The translations under genes were made by a program, and so were the position numbers. Positions 21,927-33,250 of a stretch of 64,000 nucleotides of DNA are shown in pieces. How positions within the stretch are numbered: position 1 is the stretch's first letter; every line of letters begins with the position of its first letter. The DNA is from Gamarada debralockiae (taxonomy: Eukaryota > Ascomycota > Leotiomycetes > Helotiales > Hyphodiscaceae): positions 62,001-126,000 of the forward strand of contig NXFV01000405.1 in NCBI GenBank assembly GCA_002803225.1, read 5' to 3'. The notes beneath the pieces are model-generated. The model had not been told where the DNA came from, ran no database searches, and was given only the letters and a program-made list of their open reading frames with translations.

Positions 21927-24035
21927 ATGCTAATCGAGGTTTGCAACAACCTCCACTTCGTGGACAATGACGAGAGCATTCCCACAGCTGAGCATTATGA
22001 AACCTTTAGAGAACTGGAAGCCTCTGCCGATGGAGGATGTGAGCTCTGTTCTCTGTTCAAATCCAGCTACCTGGAAGGGCTAGTCGGAGACTTTTCTGTG
22101 GAGGACGTGAAAGAGCTGAACTTGGAAAAAGATATGGCAGATCTTGAGTTGGACGAGATGGATCTCTCCAGAACACGGTTCATCGTCGCAGCCAGAGGTT
22201 ACGAAGTAGATTCTGCCTGTTTATCGTTAGGGGCAGGAATCTGTAGCATCTCCTTCGGTAGATATCGGTTTAATCAGGAGTTTGACGATAACGATACATT
22301 TGGTCTTGAAGTTTCAATACCCACAGGTTAGACCCTTGTGGCTTCTAGTGGGCTTCGTATTCTAACGCATTTAGCATCTCAGAATCTTGGGACGAAGGAA
22401 AGATCCATGTCATTGGACGAGCCATGGATGAGTCTCCGAACTTGGCTCTTGCTCAGGAATGGATCAATGACTGTCTCAATAACCACCGAACCTGTCGGAA
22501 CGATGATCACCAATTGACCCTTCCAACGAGAATTGTCGATATAGGTTGTGGTAGTGAAGTGGTTGAGCCACGGTTGGTGATTACGGGAAGTGAGCCTGGG
22601 AACTATGTTGCGCTGAGCCATTGTTGGGGCAAGTACCAGCCACTGAAGACCCTCACTAGCAATTTCACTCAACATCTGACACGCATCCCTCTCGCTTCAT
22701 TCCCTAATACCTTTCTCGACGCCGTGGAAACAACGCGTCAGCTTGGTTATCGATACTTGTGGATTGACACCTTGTGCATCATTCAGGACTCCAAGGAAGA
22801 CTGGGATCGAGAGTGTCCCAAGGTGGCAGGCATTTATAGCAATGCCGTGGTTACACTGGCTGCCGTTGATGGTTTGGATAGCAGCGCTGGCTTTCTTCAC
22901 AAGAAAGAAGTGAAGGAGAGAACCCCCATCGAAGTCAGCTGGACAATGGAGGGCGTTGAGCACTTCGTCAGTGGAATCATCTGGGTATCCAAAGACGCTC
23001 GTGAATTTTGGTATATCGTTGAACCAAATTCCACCCTCTCCTGGCGTGGGTGGGTATTCCAGGAAAGACTTCTCTCCACCCGGGTTTTGAACTTCTCGAA
23101 ACAGAAGATGTACCTCGAGTGTTCCAAAAATATGCGTTTCGAGGACTTGCATATCCCTATCATGATGGACGCGTCTCAAGCCTGGACAGACCTTACCGTG
23201 GAGAAAATAAACGTGGCCATGCTCCGCAATAGTCGTCTGTGCTACGACTATTGGTATCGCCTTGTCGAGGGCCTACTCGACGAAGAGGCTGACGTTCCAA
23301 AAGGACAGACTCCCGGCTTTGAGTGGCATCGTTGCAAGTTTTCAAGAAAATCTGGACGAGGGGTTTATTGCAGGCTTGTGGCAGCGTGACATGCTTCGCG
23401 GGTTATCCTGGAGGGCGGCATTCCAGCAGCATTCCCCAGGAAGCGGGCAGATGTATACAGAGCCTGCCGACTATGTTGCTCCTTCGTGGTCATGGGCGTC
23501 TCTTGGCCAGAGCCTTTCTTACATTAATGCTTACCCCATTTTCAAATTCTCGGCGTCACTAAAAATATTGGATGTTGAGGTTCTCGTCGCCGGGAATAAC
23601 CCATTTGGGTTAGTTCTCTATGGCGAGCTGAAGGTTTCAGGAAGGATGAAATGGGGGCAAGTTGTTCCCTCAGCAGGTTGGAAGTTCTATTCCCTCGGTC
23701 AGAGGAGTAAAGAGCTGGGAATCTATCATTCTGACCGCTACACCTCAGCTAGGTGGGACGGAACCATCCCAGTACTAGCACTCGAGCTCGGGCAAGTAGA
23801 GCGGTCAGGGAGGAAGGAAGTTCTAGCCATAGCCATCGAACGAACTTCAAGTAGGCGAGATGACGGCTTGGGCGAGTACAGACGTACAGGACTTGTGCAA
23901 TTTTGTGGCGATACCGTGGATTCTAACCCCGACGGTACCGAAGAGACCACAACAGCTGGCAGAGGAGTGGAAGAGGTGGACGACGCGCTGGATTGGTTCG
24001 ATGACACCAGCTCAGCTAGTATCATCCTAGTCTAA
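21927..24035 (+). CDS. HET-domain protein, interrupted by a +1 frameshift
   Basis: Exon 1 (21927-22326) joins exon 2 (from 22383) across a 56-nt intron with a CTAAC branch, giving IPTESWDEGKIHVIGRAMDE. The HET domain has YVALSHCWGKY near residue 206, YRYLWIDTLCIIQDS near 258, YSNAVVTLAAVDG, and LSWRGWVFQERLLSTR near 352. The frame reads CYDYWYRLVEG at about 23268 and then runs to a stop at 23389. The homologous continuation, YSTKRLTFQKDRLPALSGIV through LWQRDMLRGLSWRAAFQQH, APSWSWASLG and the end at 24035, is in the next frame. One extra base in GAGGGCCTAC (about 23268-23277) explains it, since no intron can be that short. An N-terminal CELC pair is present. As sequenced, the protein would be truncated just after the HET domain. 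It could be a natural null allele or an assembly error. Confidence 0.85.
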
Positions 24036-24210
24036 ATTTGGTGGGTAATATACCGGGTTTTTGAGGCAACGGTCTTGGAACTGAATCAATCTCGCCTCTG
24101 TCTTGCCTCCGCTCTGCCTCTCTAAACTTTATTAGCCTGCGGTCCTCTGCATCCTGCTTTTCTCTAAGCTTTGCTTGCCTGCGGGACCTCCGCTTCCTGC
24201 GCCTTCTCAA
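24022..24210 (-). other. basic/charged frame downstream of the charged gene
   Basis: This frame encodes an extremely Arg/Lys/Glu-rich segment (RRRRKRRSRRQAKLREKQDA, then RRLIKFREAERRQDRGE), compositionally like the end of the gene at 24303-24743. A hairpin module with extra repeats (24230-24297) lies between them. It is probably the former 3' part of that gene, either cut off by the module or reached by an intron across it. The 3' end overlaps the last 14 bases of the convergent HET gene. Confidence 0.4.
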
Positions 24211-24229
24211 CCCTCCACGCTTTCTCTCT

Positions 24230-24297
24230 CTTCGAAGATCCTTCTCTCCAAGCTTTTCGGCTCATTTCGAAGGCATTTCGAAGGCATTTCGAAGGCA
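24230..24297 (+). repeat. hairpin module B with three added TTCGAAGGCAT units
   Basis: The left arm CTTCGAAG at 24230 is followed by ATCCTTCTCTCC, a stem with compensating differences (AAGCTTTTCGGCT), then TTCGAAGGCAT repeated three times in tandem to 24297. It lies just 3' of, or inside, the charged-protein gene. Confidence 0.7.
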
Positions 24298-24302
24298 CTT
24301 TC

Positions 24303-24743
24303 TCAAGGTAACGTGTAGGCTCGCTGTCTTGCTAACCTTCTACTTTCCCGAAGCTGATCGTCTTTGACTCGCTGCTCCTGCCTGGCTCGTAGTCTTTCCT
24401 GCGCCGCCTTATTAGACTGCACTCCCTCCCCAGCCTGGAATGTTTTGTCAGGTCCTCCCCGCGGTCGTTCTCTATAAAGAAATTGCTTAGGCCTCTTCCT
24501 CCGTAACTCGTCATTATAAAACTGCCTGAATCTCGCCCTGTCTGCATCACAGATCTGCTTAGCCCTCTTCTGTTGTTCTATCGCAACCTTGTGCGCGTCA
24601 ACCTCCTCACCCTGCTGTGCAATCTTCGGAAGTAACCCACCACAAACAAACCCTACGTTATTATCATTGGGAACTAGACCACCTTCTAGCCTAGAAGGCT
24701 GAGATGATGAAGAAGTAAGCACAAATTTGAGAGGAGATGACAT
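24303..24743 (-). CDS. small Arg/Lys/Glu/Gln-rich protein, paralogue 1
   Basis: The ATG at 24743 gives a 146-aa protein. It starts with a Ser-rich head (MSSPLKFVLTSSSSQPSRL), then GGLVPNDNNVGFVCGGLLPK, then a charged, probably helical body (QICDADRARFRQFYNDELRR, RERPRGGPDKTF, RLRARQEQRVKDDQLRESR). No known domain. A diverged second copy of the same unit lies in the same orientation at 25312-25614, sharing the head, the AHKVAIEQQKRA block and the 5' flank (TGCTT-GACGTAGCTGTTACAAA). The gene is thus part of a duplicated, possibly mobile, repeat unit with hairpin modules on both sides. Function unknown. Confidence 0.5.
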   Translation of the reverse strand: MSSPLKFVLTSSSSQPSRLEGGLVPNDNNVGFVCGGLLPKIAQQGEEVDAHKVAIEQQKRAKQICDADRARFRQFYNDELRRKRPKQFLYRERPRGGPDKTFQAGEGVQSNKAAQERLRARQEQRVKDDQLRESRRLARQRAYTLP

Positions 24744-25012
24744 AATAGAGCAAGAACTGTACCTTCTCAAAGTATAAGTGTAAGCTGTGGATAGAAATAA
24801 AAAGCATAACTCTAGGAATAGGTGCTTTGACGTAGCTGTTACAAAGGTCAGGCAAAACACTTTCGAATATATAAAAAGAAAGCAGCATCGACAACAGTGA
24901 GGCGTCTGAAACAGCGAGGCAAGCCACCAGCTTACAAGCCACAAAGATCACGTAAGATATTACTAAACACGGTACGGAATAATGAAACGCCGAAGGCCCT
25001 GCGCTCTCTTCT

Positions 25013-25215
25013 CTTCGAAGGCACATGGGTGCCAGCCTACGGCTCACACGAAGCCTTCGAAATTCATCAGAGTATTGGAATTTAATTAAGAAACAGTAGA
25101 ATAAGCAGTTGATGAAGTGTAAGGTGGATGAAGTCGATAGATAAAGTTTCAGCACAGTGCACGGACAGCAGCACCCCACCTGTATGCGAACACGTGACAA
25201 AACACTTAGAAATAG
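25013..25215 (+). repeat. dispersed repeat, copy 2, with complete hairpin module A
   Basis: A perfect 9-bp inverted repeat TTCGAAGGC (25014-25022) / GCCTTCGAA (25053-25061) surrounds an inner palindrome AGCC-TAC-GGCT flanked by GTG...CAC. The sequence to about 25215 is homologous to 17775-17960. Confidence 0.75.
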
Positions 25216-25311
25216 TAATTTGGATTACGTGAACAGTCAACTGCAAAAAGGATAGACTGTGGGAAGAAACAGCTTGTATATAATTACGTGTTAGGAAGAG
25301 ACGTGAGAGTC

Positions 25312-25614
25312 CTATAATATACGTCTCCGTTTAGTAACTAGGCTGCTGTTTAGGCTCGAGGAACTAGAAACACCGGCCTGCAACCTGCTTAATCCTCCCC
25401 CTCTATCGTTACTTATCATAAAGCTTCTTAAACCTCTTCCGGTCTTCATCACAAATCTGCTAGCCCTCCTTTGTTCTTCTATCGCAACCTCGTGCGCGCG
25501 ATCCTCCTCACTAAGAACTAGACCATCTCCTAGCCTAGAAGGCTGAGATGGCGAAGAAGTAAGCACAAATTCAGGTGGGGATGATATAATAGGGCAAGAA
25601 TCATACTTCCTCAA
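25312..25614 (-). pseudogene. small charged protein, paralogue 2, degenerate
   Basis: This is a degraded duplicate of the gene at 24303-24743. The block matching MSSPLKFVLTSS reads ISSPPEFVLTSSPSQPSRL: the start ATG is ATA here. About 60 bp equivalent to NDNNVGFVCGGLLPK are missing, and after AHEVAIEEQRRA the frame shifts, with stops following. The ATG to ATA change is a TpG to TpA transition, compatible with RIP (repeat-induced point mutation) on the other strand, but one site proves nothing. Confidence 0.6.
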
Positions 25615-25851
25615 TGTAACGTGTAGGCTGTAGATAAAAAAAACCCACTAGGAATATGTGCTTAGACGTAGCTGTTACAAAGTGTGAAGCAAAACACCCC
25701 TAAATAAAAAGAAAGCAGCATAAGAAACGGCGGGACGAGCTTGCGAGAAGTGTTAGCCACATAACCACAATGCACAATATTACTAAGAGATTAATAAACA
25801 AAACGGATTAATCCGGAAAAAGGATTTCCCGAAAGCACCGCGCTCTCTTCT

Positions 25852-25896
25852 CTTCGAAGCACCTTCTCTCTGAGCTTTTCAGCTCATTTCGAAGGC
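25852..25896 (+). repeat. hairpin module B, copy 3
   Basis: CTTCGAAG at 25852, CACCTTCTC, the perfect inner stem TGAGCT-TTTC-AGCTCA, then TTTCGAAGGC. The inner stem and loop are identical to the copy at 21291. The upstream GCACCGCGCTCTCTTCT is shared with the copy at 25013. Confidence 0.75.
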
Positions 25897-26404
25897 ATTA
25901 TAGGAGGTGCGGGGTAGTTTCGCTCTGACCAAAAATAGTTAGTCGCTTCAACTGAGGTAATGATACGTGTGGCGACCTTGCATGAATTTATACTCCATAG
26001 TAGCCATAAGGCTGATAACGATTTCCCGCATAGTGATTAGCCCTTAGAGCTCGGATGAGACCCTTTATAAGTATTAGGGATAGTAAGAGCTCGGTGGAGG
26101 AGCTGTGGTGGAGGAACTCTGTTGCGTTATAAAAGGAGACTCTTTGCAAATCAGGTGTGAGGGCGACGATGCGAACGTGATTTTCTAGGAGAGGGGGTTC
26201 AGAGTGTTCAGGAGTGGCTACGGAACACGACTTATAAAAAATATAGGAGATATTGATGCGTGCACAGATTTTAAGATGCTTAAAGTCAAAGTACCTATCA
26301 TTTGTCGAATCAGACGATATTGTATGGTAAAATCATGTATATTGATATATCTCTAAGGAAGGAAAATTGGAGGGTTACCAGAACCCGAGATATGTGTACA
26401 CAAC
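25897..26404. other. intergenic
   Basis: No coding signal. It lies between the last hairpin module and the LTR-like element and is AT-rich towards the right. Confidence 0.4.
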
Positions 26405-26757
26405 TGTTGCCATAGCAACCAGCTCATCTGACATCATTTTTCTCGGCACGGTGGGTTTCTCGCCACGCAGGGATGGACGTTATCAGAGACAATGTATATA
26501 ATAACAAGAAGCAGGCGCAGAGTCAAAGGATTGAGACGCCGACTGCAGTACTTCAAAGTTAATCTTTGGCCACTTGCAGTAGCCAAAAAATATCATTCAA
26601 GCAGCGAGCAGAGCCTGTACCGAAGCACAACGCGCGTTCGCAGACTCGCAACACGTCAATTACTCAAGAATCAAGCGGTCAAGGCATTTGCACAACTCAT
26701 AAATCAATCAAGCAAGGCGTGCGGTTGGAGTAATGCCATAATCAAGCAGAGGTAACA
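26405..26757. mobile_element. probable solo LTR (353 bp)
   Basis: The segment starts TGTTGCCATAGCAACCAGC and ends GGTAACA, so its termini are inverted (TGTTGCC versus TGTTACC). It contains a TATA-like TATATAATAA at about 26494-26503. The opening string and TATA position resemble LTRs of fungal gypsy/copia elements (recognition from memory). No gag-pol sequence adjoins it and the 5-bp flanks (ACAAC / ATTCA) do not match, so the element may be truncated. The 87-codon frame inside is not a gene. Confidence 0.5.
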
Positions 26758-27223
26758 ATTCAAGCACAGCACGCAAAACAGCAAGATACTCATTCACAGG
26801 CTGGCATCACATCAATTCAACTTTCGCATCAAGCTTCAAGTCATCATAGTCCATCGAACTCAATGAACCAGGCTCGAGGGTCATATTGAGCTCTTATCGT
26901 TATTTGTACAAAGAGAGCCCCTTACATAAAGGAGTTGCTGGAACAAAGAAAGTATGGTTCCATCGCGGTTTTGATAAGACTGTATTCCCCATAATTGGGA
27001 CAGAGACATAAAAGGGGTAATAAAGGGAATAAAGGGCCCAACTGGTCCAGGACACCATGCGCCATGCGGACGCTAGATATGAGTAACTCAAAGTTCCCAC
27101 CCAAACGAATGCCACCAGCTCCATTTTTCGCCGACCCATCCACAATGCCGAAGCATGTAAATAATATTGAAGAATCAACTCTCTCAAACACCACTTATTC
27201 TCCCAAATTCATTACGCTCACTG
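26758..27223. other. intergenic
   Basis: No coding signal; 3' flank of the Zn2Cys6 regulator on the minus strand. Confidence 0.4.
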
Positions 27224-29707
27224 CTATCCACTTCCCTCAGGCTGGTCCCAATTGACATCCCACAGCGGCGTACCGAAATCGGTCGTATCAATCGCAAAGC
27301 CATCACGACCGAGCTGAGCCAAGTCATCACCGTCTCCTTCCAGCATACTGCCAATATCCATCGCAGTGCTTGCCAGATTCTGCGGTGGGACAACAGGCAT
27401 ACCATCCATACTTTCAGGGAACGGCGTCCAAAGGTATTGCGGCGGTCCAGGTGTCGAGATACCCATATATCCGGTAATGTGGGAAGGCGTTTGCAAGAGC
27501 TCTGGAGCAGAATCTTTGCGGTTTTCGAGAGTTGGAGAAGAAGGTACATCAGCATCAGCGGAAGGAAGGGTTATCGGGAAGGGTTGTGGCGGACTGATGG
27601 CTGAGTTGCTGTTTGTGGAGACGGGCGAAGGGAAGTCGACGGCTTGTTGAATATTGTCAGGAAGGTCCACACCCCACTTTGAAGCCAGACTGCGGATGAC
27701 TTTGAAGTATCGCGCTACGATTGGGAATGCTGCGTGCATTTCATGCAACATGCGTATGGCTTCAAGCAGGTAGTCCGCAGCTTGGATGGCGAGCAAGGGG
27801 TTTGAATTTTGGCCCGACATGTTGAGAAGGTGGATGATCGCGGCACTCATGATGCAGTGAGTAGTTACGAAATATCCCCTTCTCAATCCGTAGGTGCTGG
27901 AGTACGTGTTCATTAACTGGGAGATAGTGATGGCTTCTTCGGTGCATATTTGACGAGGGTTTTTGGTTCCTTCCTTGAACGTGACTCGCACAAACGGGCG
28001 GAAGAGGTGGTTGACGCAGTTGTGATAATAGATGCTGCGCAAATTGTCAGGATTGAAAGTGTTAAAAATGACATTGGAATGGCTTACTGAAGGGCGAGTA
28101 CTTGAGGCAAAGTTGGCTCGCCATGTTTGATTGCAAGAACTGGAGGAAGGTTCCTGTGCCACTGCTGGAATCTGTCGTGGTGCTGTTGTAACTTGCGACT
28201 CGTAATGCGATCTCTCGGTGCGTAAAACATTTGGACTGTGTCGTTGATAATCTCTGAGAGAAGACTCCCATGGAGTAGGAGAGTGTATGTAAAGCTCGGC
28301 TGCGCAAACTGGTTCAAGTTCTCAGGAGCACGTGGGTCGCCATAAGGCCTCCAGATCTTCTTCTCCAGATTCTCTCTGATGAAGGGCTTGTCAAGCCGAA
28401 TCGCTGTTCGTGGAAGAGAAGAAATGCGGCCTACGCAGATAGCCCAAAGAGTTTCCAGCAGATAGCAACCCCAAAAGGTGATCCTGCGAACCTCAATTTC
28501 TGTTGGCGTAACTTTCCCATTGGCCGGTCCATTGTATGTCAAGTGCAATCCCAATTCGATAGACATGTTCATCATCCGACCTGCAAAGCCCCAGCCATTG
28601 CTGTCGTGGTTGTTCATTGCTTGCCGAACGGACATGACACCCAGAGCTTGAATGGTAGTCAGGCAAGATCGATCATCTTCAGCTAGCAGCCTCTTTGCCT
28701 CTGCGAAGAAATGGTTGCCGACGGTTGCTGGATCATTGGGATCTGCCCGAGCTCCAGGTCGATCCGAGAAATTGCATGCCAGGGCCAATACAGCATTGAC
28801 AAGCATTGGACTACAGTACTTGAGTTTCTTATTGTTCAAGCCATGCCAGAAGACTTCTTCGGGAAACAACAAATAAAAGGGGTGGACCCAAGCAAAGTAA
28901 AGAAGCAAGAGATGCTTGACGAGCTCCCCATCATTCGTCGCTGTGGTCCAGGTTCCAACTTGATCCACTGCAATCGCAGAAGATTCTTCCTCAGTTCCCA
29001 CTACCGTTAAATGTGAGGTATGGCCATAATGTCGAGTCTCTCCAGCCTTGTCCATGGAGGATTGGCCAAAGTCGGCGAGCTCTCCTTCCAGAGTTGGTGC
29101 ATCGGACTTCCTCGACGAACCAAGGCTCATCTTCTTGATGCTGTCTGCGATCGACTCGTAGGGCTCATCTGGGTTCGTTCGAATCATTTGGATGACATCG
29201 TCAACATCTGCCTCTGAACCTTTTCTGATGACATCGAGAATGGTGTTCTGCTCTTGCTTCTGCGCTTTCAAATCGCGGATCTCCTTCCTCAAGGCACCCT
29301 TTCGTCTGTGATCGCTGTCTGGATCATAATAACATTGCGTGTCATAGACAGTTGTACAAGCGTTGCATGATGGTTTCACTCCGTCGCACTGCGATATGCA
29401 TCAGTCAGGTCCAACAGCAGAACCAAACTATGCGACAAGGTCATAATTGCACTGCACATTTTGGGGAATTGAGGGCAGTGAGAGATAGATGGCACCTCCG
29501 GAACATCCCTAACGGTCAATTCTTGGTGTTTACACTTACTTTCGATTTGCGTTTGCGACATGGCTCGCAGGCGTTGGAGATGCATCGCCGCTTAAGTGCA
29601 GGCTCCCCACCATCTAGAATGCTGTCCAGCGGCGGAGAAGCTGACGCACTACCTGGTTCCACTCTTGGTAGGAGTGGACGAGGGAGAAGATTATTAGGAG
29701 GGGCCAT
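27224..29707 (-). CDS. Zn(II)2Cys6 transcription factor (759 aa, 3 exons)
   Basis: Exons 29707-29540, 29388-28088 and 28034-27224 total 2280 nt, in frame. The binuclear zinc cluster at about residues 46-80 is split by the first intron after CEPCRKRKSK and resumes CDGVKPSCNAC, then YDTQCYY. A basic/coiled linker follows (HRRKGALRKEIRDLKAQKQE), the dimerisation region usual for this class. The fungal_trans (PF04082) region covers about residues 200-480: YFAWVHPFYLLFPEEVFW, ALGVMSVRQAM, LHLTYNGPANG, ITFWGCYLLETLWAICVGR. The C-terminus is Pro/Ser-rich and acidic, a likely activation domain. It resembles the NIT4/NirA-like architecture in outline, but its target genes cannot be read from context: neighbours are repeats on one side and a gene-poor 6 kb on the other. 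Confidence 0.92.
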
Positions 29708-32700
29708 CGCTCAGTAGAGCGAGTGGTGGTCGTGGCCGTGGAAAATGGGTGGCGCGTCAAGCGCGCACGAGTGTCAGCCTCGTTGCAGATACCCGTTCGT
29801 GAGAGTGATTTGTGAGCGCATTTACCAAGGCTGTGGAGGCGAAAGCGAAAATTGCGGGGAGAAACCGGATAGACAGGAACTCCAGGGATATTGCCGAGGA
29901 AAATTATACTCCGGGAGCTCTGTGTGGATGATGAGGTTGAGTGGGCTGTTATTGATTAGAGTAGAAGCTTCGAAAGGCTCGACGTCAGAAAGTTAAATTT
30001 ATTAAGATGTTTCTTCCGGCTTAAGTTCGCTCAACGCCCGTTCGCTGAAGCAGGAAGCGCAGGCTCTACCTCTAATAGTTCGACGAAAGGAGTTTAGTCA
30101 CGTGCACGTACCATCGCAGCACAGAAGCGCAACATTGGGGCATACAGGGGGGTTAGTGGGTTCCTGAAAAGGGGAGGCTTGAAGGCGACTTCCCGTGTGT
30201 CTTCAATGCTTTTTGGGGCGTTTGCGCTTCTAAGCTACCCCGCTCAAAAGGGCAATCGATGACATCTTTAGACCTCTTCCTCATCTATTCGGTTTGTAAG
30301 AATTTCAAAGCACTTGTGTCAACCAAGCTCTACGGCATAGCGTGGAGTCGAAACATCTCCTGCGCGAATTATTTCCGAATATTACCAGACATCAGCAAGG
30401 CTGATGGCCGGAAAGACGGCTGACGGCTTCGCGTTTCCTTCGGCATTGAGGCAAACTCTGACTGGCGAAACGAGATGCGCAATTGTTCCGACTATTCCCT
30501 TGCAAGGATGAATAATGCGAATGGATTCATCTCTTTCCAGCAGACCTTGAAGACTTGAAAAATGAAGATGAAGAGGTTTCTCGCAGAAACTGAATCGAGT
30601 CCGGACTTTCCGCTCAGCGATCCGAAAAAGGAAGGAGGATCCGCCAGCCTTGCGCCTCCCTATCGCACTCGCTCAATCAAGTGCTTGCAATGTCTCACCG
30701 CCTGGTCAAAGCGGCAGAGAAAATATGGGGAGCAAACCCGCCATCACAACAAGCACGAAATTGTTTCGACGCTCCATATCTTTCCCGATTATTCGCATCG
30801 TTGATTGCTCCTTCGTAGTCATGAGGCACCTACTTTCTCGTCTCATACTTTGTAGATATACCTCGTCAACAGATTTTGCGAGGAATATACTTCGTCCAAG
30901 AATTGACGAAGACCTTCGACCTTCTGGCTTTGGTCCCAAAGCTAATAAGGGTCAAAGACTCATGCATTTCTCGACTTCAAATACCGGGGCATCGTGTTGA
31001 AGAAATCATATCTTTCAATTCAAAAAGTTCCGTTTGAAGCTTTGGGCAAGGCCTTGTGCACAACTGCATCGTGCGGAGGTTCTTGAAAGATGAAAGTTTC
31101 TCTCGATCGCGGTATGTGGCAGAGCAGGGAGGCAAGCTCGACAGAACAAGATTGCGAGGGTTCTATTTATTTCAAGTTGGTCTTAGAGTCGAATCTCAGC
31201 CGCCAGTCAAGCTCTAACTTTAATTACGGAAAACCTCAGAGATCATGAAGACGGCACGCTCAGAGGAATGCAGATTGCCACATCTTTATGTCCGTACTTG
31301 TACAATCTCGGTATTGCTTCGTAGCAATCCCGACCTCGAGCGTTAATAATGGGGCCATATCCAAGTAGCTTTGGATAGACTCGAGTTGAGTTTCTCAACT
31401 TCTATTAGTCAACTTCGGCGTCTGGGAATACAGTAATCACGCATTTTATCGCCAATCATGTTGCAGCAACTTCAACCTCTTGATTACCACAGGTCCACGT
31501 CTTCCGTAACAAACGAGACTGGCGCGGCAAAATATTCATGATAGTGGGGCTGAGCTATGAAGTGGGCAATATCCGGCCAGCAGGTTGCATAGCGTGGAAA
31601 GGCGCCGTCCGATAGCTCCTTGTTTCATCTCCCCCGAACCCAAGCAATTCCTATTCGATACTGAAGAACTCGGACCTTACCTCTGTAGATTTCGACATGG
31701 GGACGATGATGCTATCTATCACACACATCAGCCAGCCGTCTGTCAAATTTTTGTTCAACTCGCAGCCTTGACAATCCCTCGGATCACTGATGCCAATAAC
31801 ACCGCCATAATCCAAACACCGTCAATGGAGCGTGCTCCGACTCACCTCCGCTTCTTTACCCACTTGATGTCTTCCTGCAAAAGGCCATCATACGAACTTC
31901 CTCTGATTGCTGATGTCTGTTCCTTCTCCGTGTGCATTCCCTTAGGCAAAGCACACCATCTGACCAACCGTTTTGGCATGTCCAACTCTATGGAAGCTTA
32001 GTACTAGGTTCCTACAAACCATACGCTGTCTGCACATCCGATTATTTCCTGCTATGGAAGACAACAGTTTCAACCTCGTCTTATCCTTGCTGCGCATTTT
32101 GCCAGGTGTCGGCACCCAGACACTTTGGAGCTGGACCACCCTCCAACTGCATGCTGCGTGGCAGCAAACATACTCCGGAATCGCCTCATCCCCTATCACA
32201 TCCCCAGACCTTCATTTACGGATAATTACCGAAGTATTGAAATCTCGACTAAGGGAAGTCCCTACACAAGATAACCAGGCTACAGCAGACCCAAAGCGTG
32301 TATGCAACGGCAATCCCCAGAAACCTCCAGAAATAAATCAATATTCTGCAAGCATGCATGAATGGGCGGGACAAAAATCCCACTGCTACGCTCTTCTTGG
32401 CAGATATAGGCGAGAATTGACGGTGCTGCTCCTGTCACTTGTGGGGATTTCCCGTTCTCTGCCAGGCAAGCGCTAAGCTAGCTTGTGTAACAATTCAGTT
32501 GCCTCAAATTCCCTACCCCTGCTTGGGTATGGATCCTCAAGGCCCCACACGGAGTATTCATGGTTCCTTTGCTTGCAATTTTCTCTGCACAGTCAGAGTG
32601 AAGATAGGCACCCCAGGCCCGACTGTCGAGCTTGAGGAACTTGCCCCATTGTCGCCACGGCTCTTAAAACCTGAGCAGTCAAGCTTCATTCCCCGCGCAC

Positions 32701-33250
32701 GACAGCAAAGCTCTTAATAAGCACGAATAAGTTTATCGTCCACGAGTTTTGGATGGTGAGCCGCCAGTGAGGTTGACGCTGGGCTAGGATGGATTACTAT
32801 TGGATGATTCTGGGTAACACTGCATCCCCAACTCGAGCCTACCCTCCATCTTATCACGACAAGCTTACGTCTTTTCTTAAAAACGAAGATCGATTGACAT
32901 ATAATAACACCTTCGAGGTACCAGGTCTAATACAACGGATACGACATTTCAATCCTCTTCCACACTCTCGAGACTACATTCTGATCCCCTCTCTGCTATC
33001 TGGACAGTATGGTCGCGCTCCCAACATTAGCTTCCAGGCGCGCACGTCGACACCTCTCTCCATCTTTTCGCCGGCTCCGGCAACTCGTCCAACGCTATCG
33101 CTCCCATCGTAGTCTGCTCTATCAGTATCTTTTACATCAGCGTCTTCAGTATCAAGTTCTACAACAGCGTCTCTTCAATCGTCGACTTGAGCAACGCTGT
33201 CTTGCGCTTCGTCGGCGTCTCGAACGGCTTTGTCAGAACAAATAGTTACC
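29708..33250. other. gene-poor region
   Basis: Frames of 80-170 codons exist (for example 31585-32001 and 31973-32476, plus), but their sequences have no recognisable domain, no sensible ATG context and unsteady codon character. At 33009-33245 a low-complexity stretch is open in several frames at once. I would not annotate a gene here without transcript data. Confidence 0.4.

Noticed and set aside
17700..26000. CRISPR-like array
   Set aside because: The repeats are unevenly spaced, are palindromic modules with different interiors, and the genome is fungal.
26492..26755. 87-codon basic frame
   Set aside because: It lies entirely inside the LTR-like element, begins at its TATA region, and has no domain.
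31585..32717. Several consecutive plus-strand frames of 92-167 codons
   Set aside because: They overlap in different frames, lack recognisable motifs, and I could not link them with convincing splice sites.
33009..33245. Arg/Leu/Gln-rich frame
   Set aside because: Low-complexity DNA open in more than one frame on the same stretch; typical of simple-sequence artefact.
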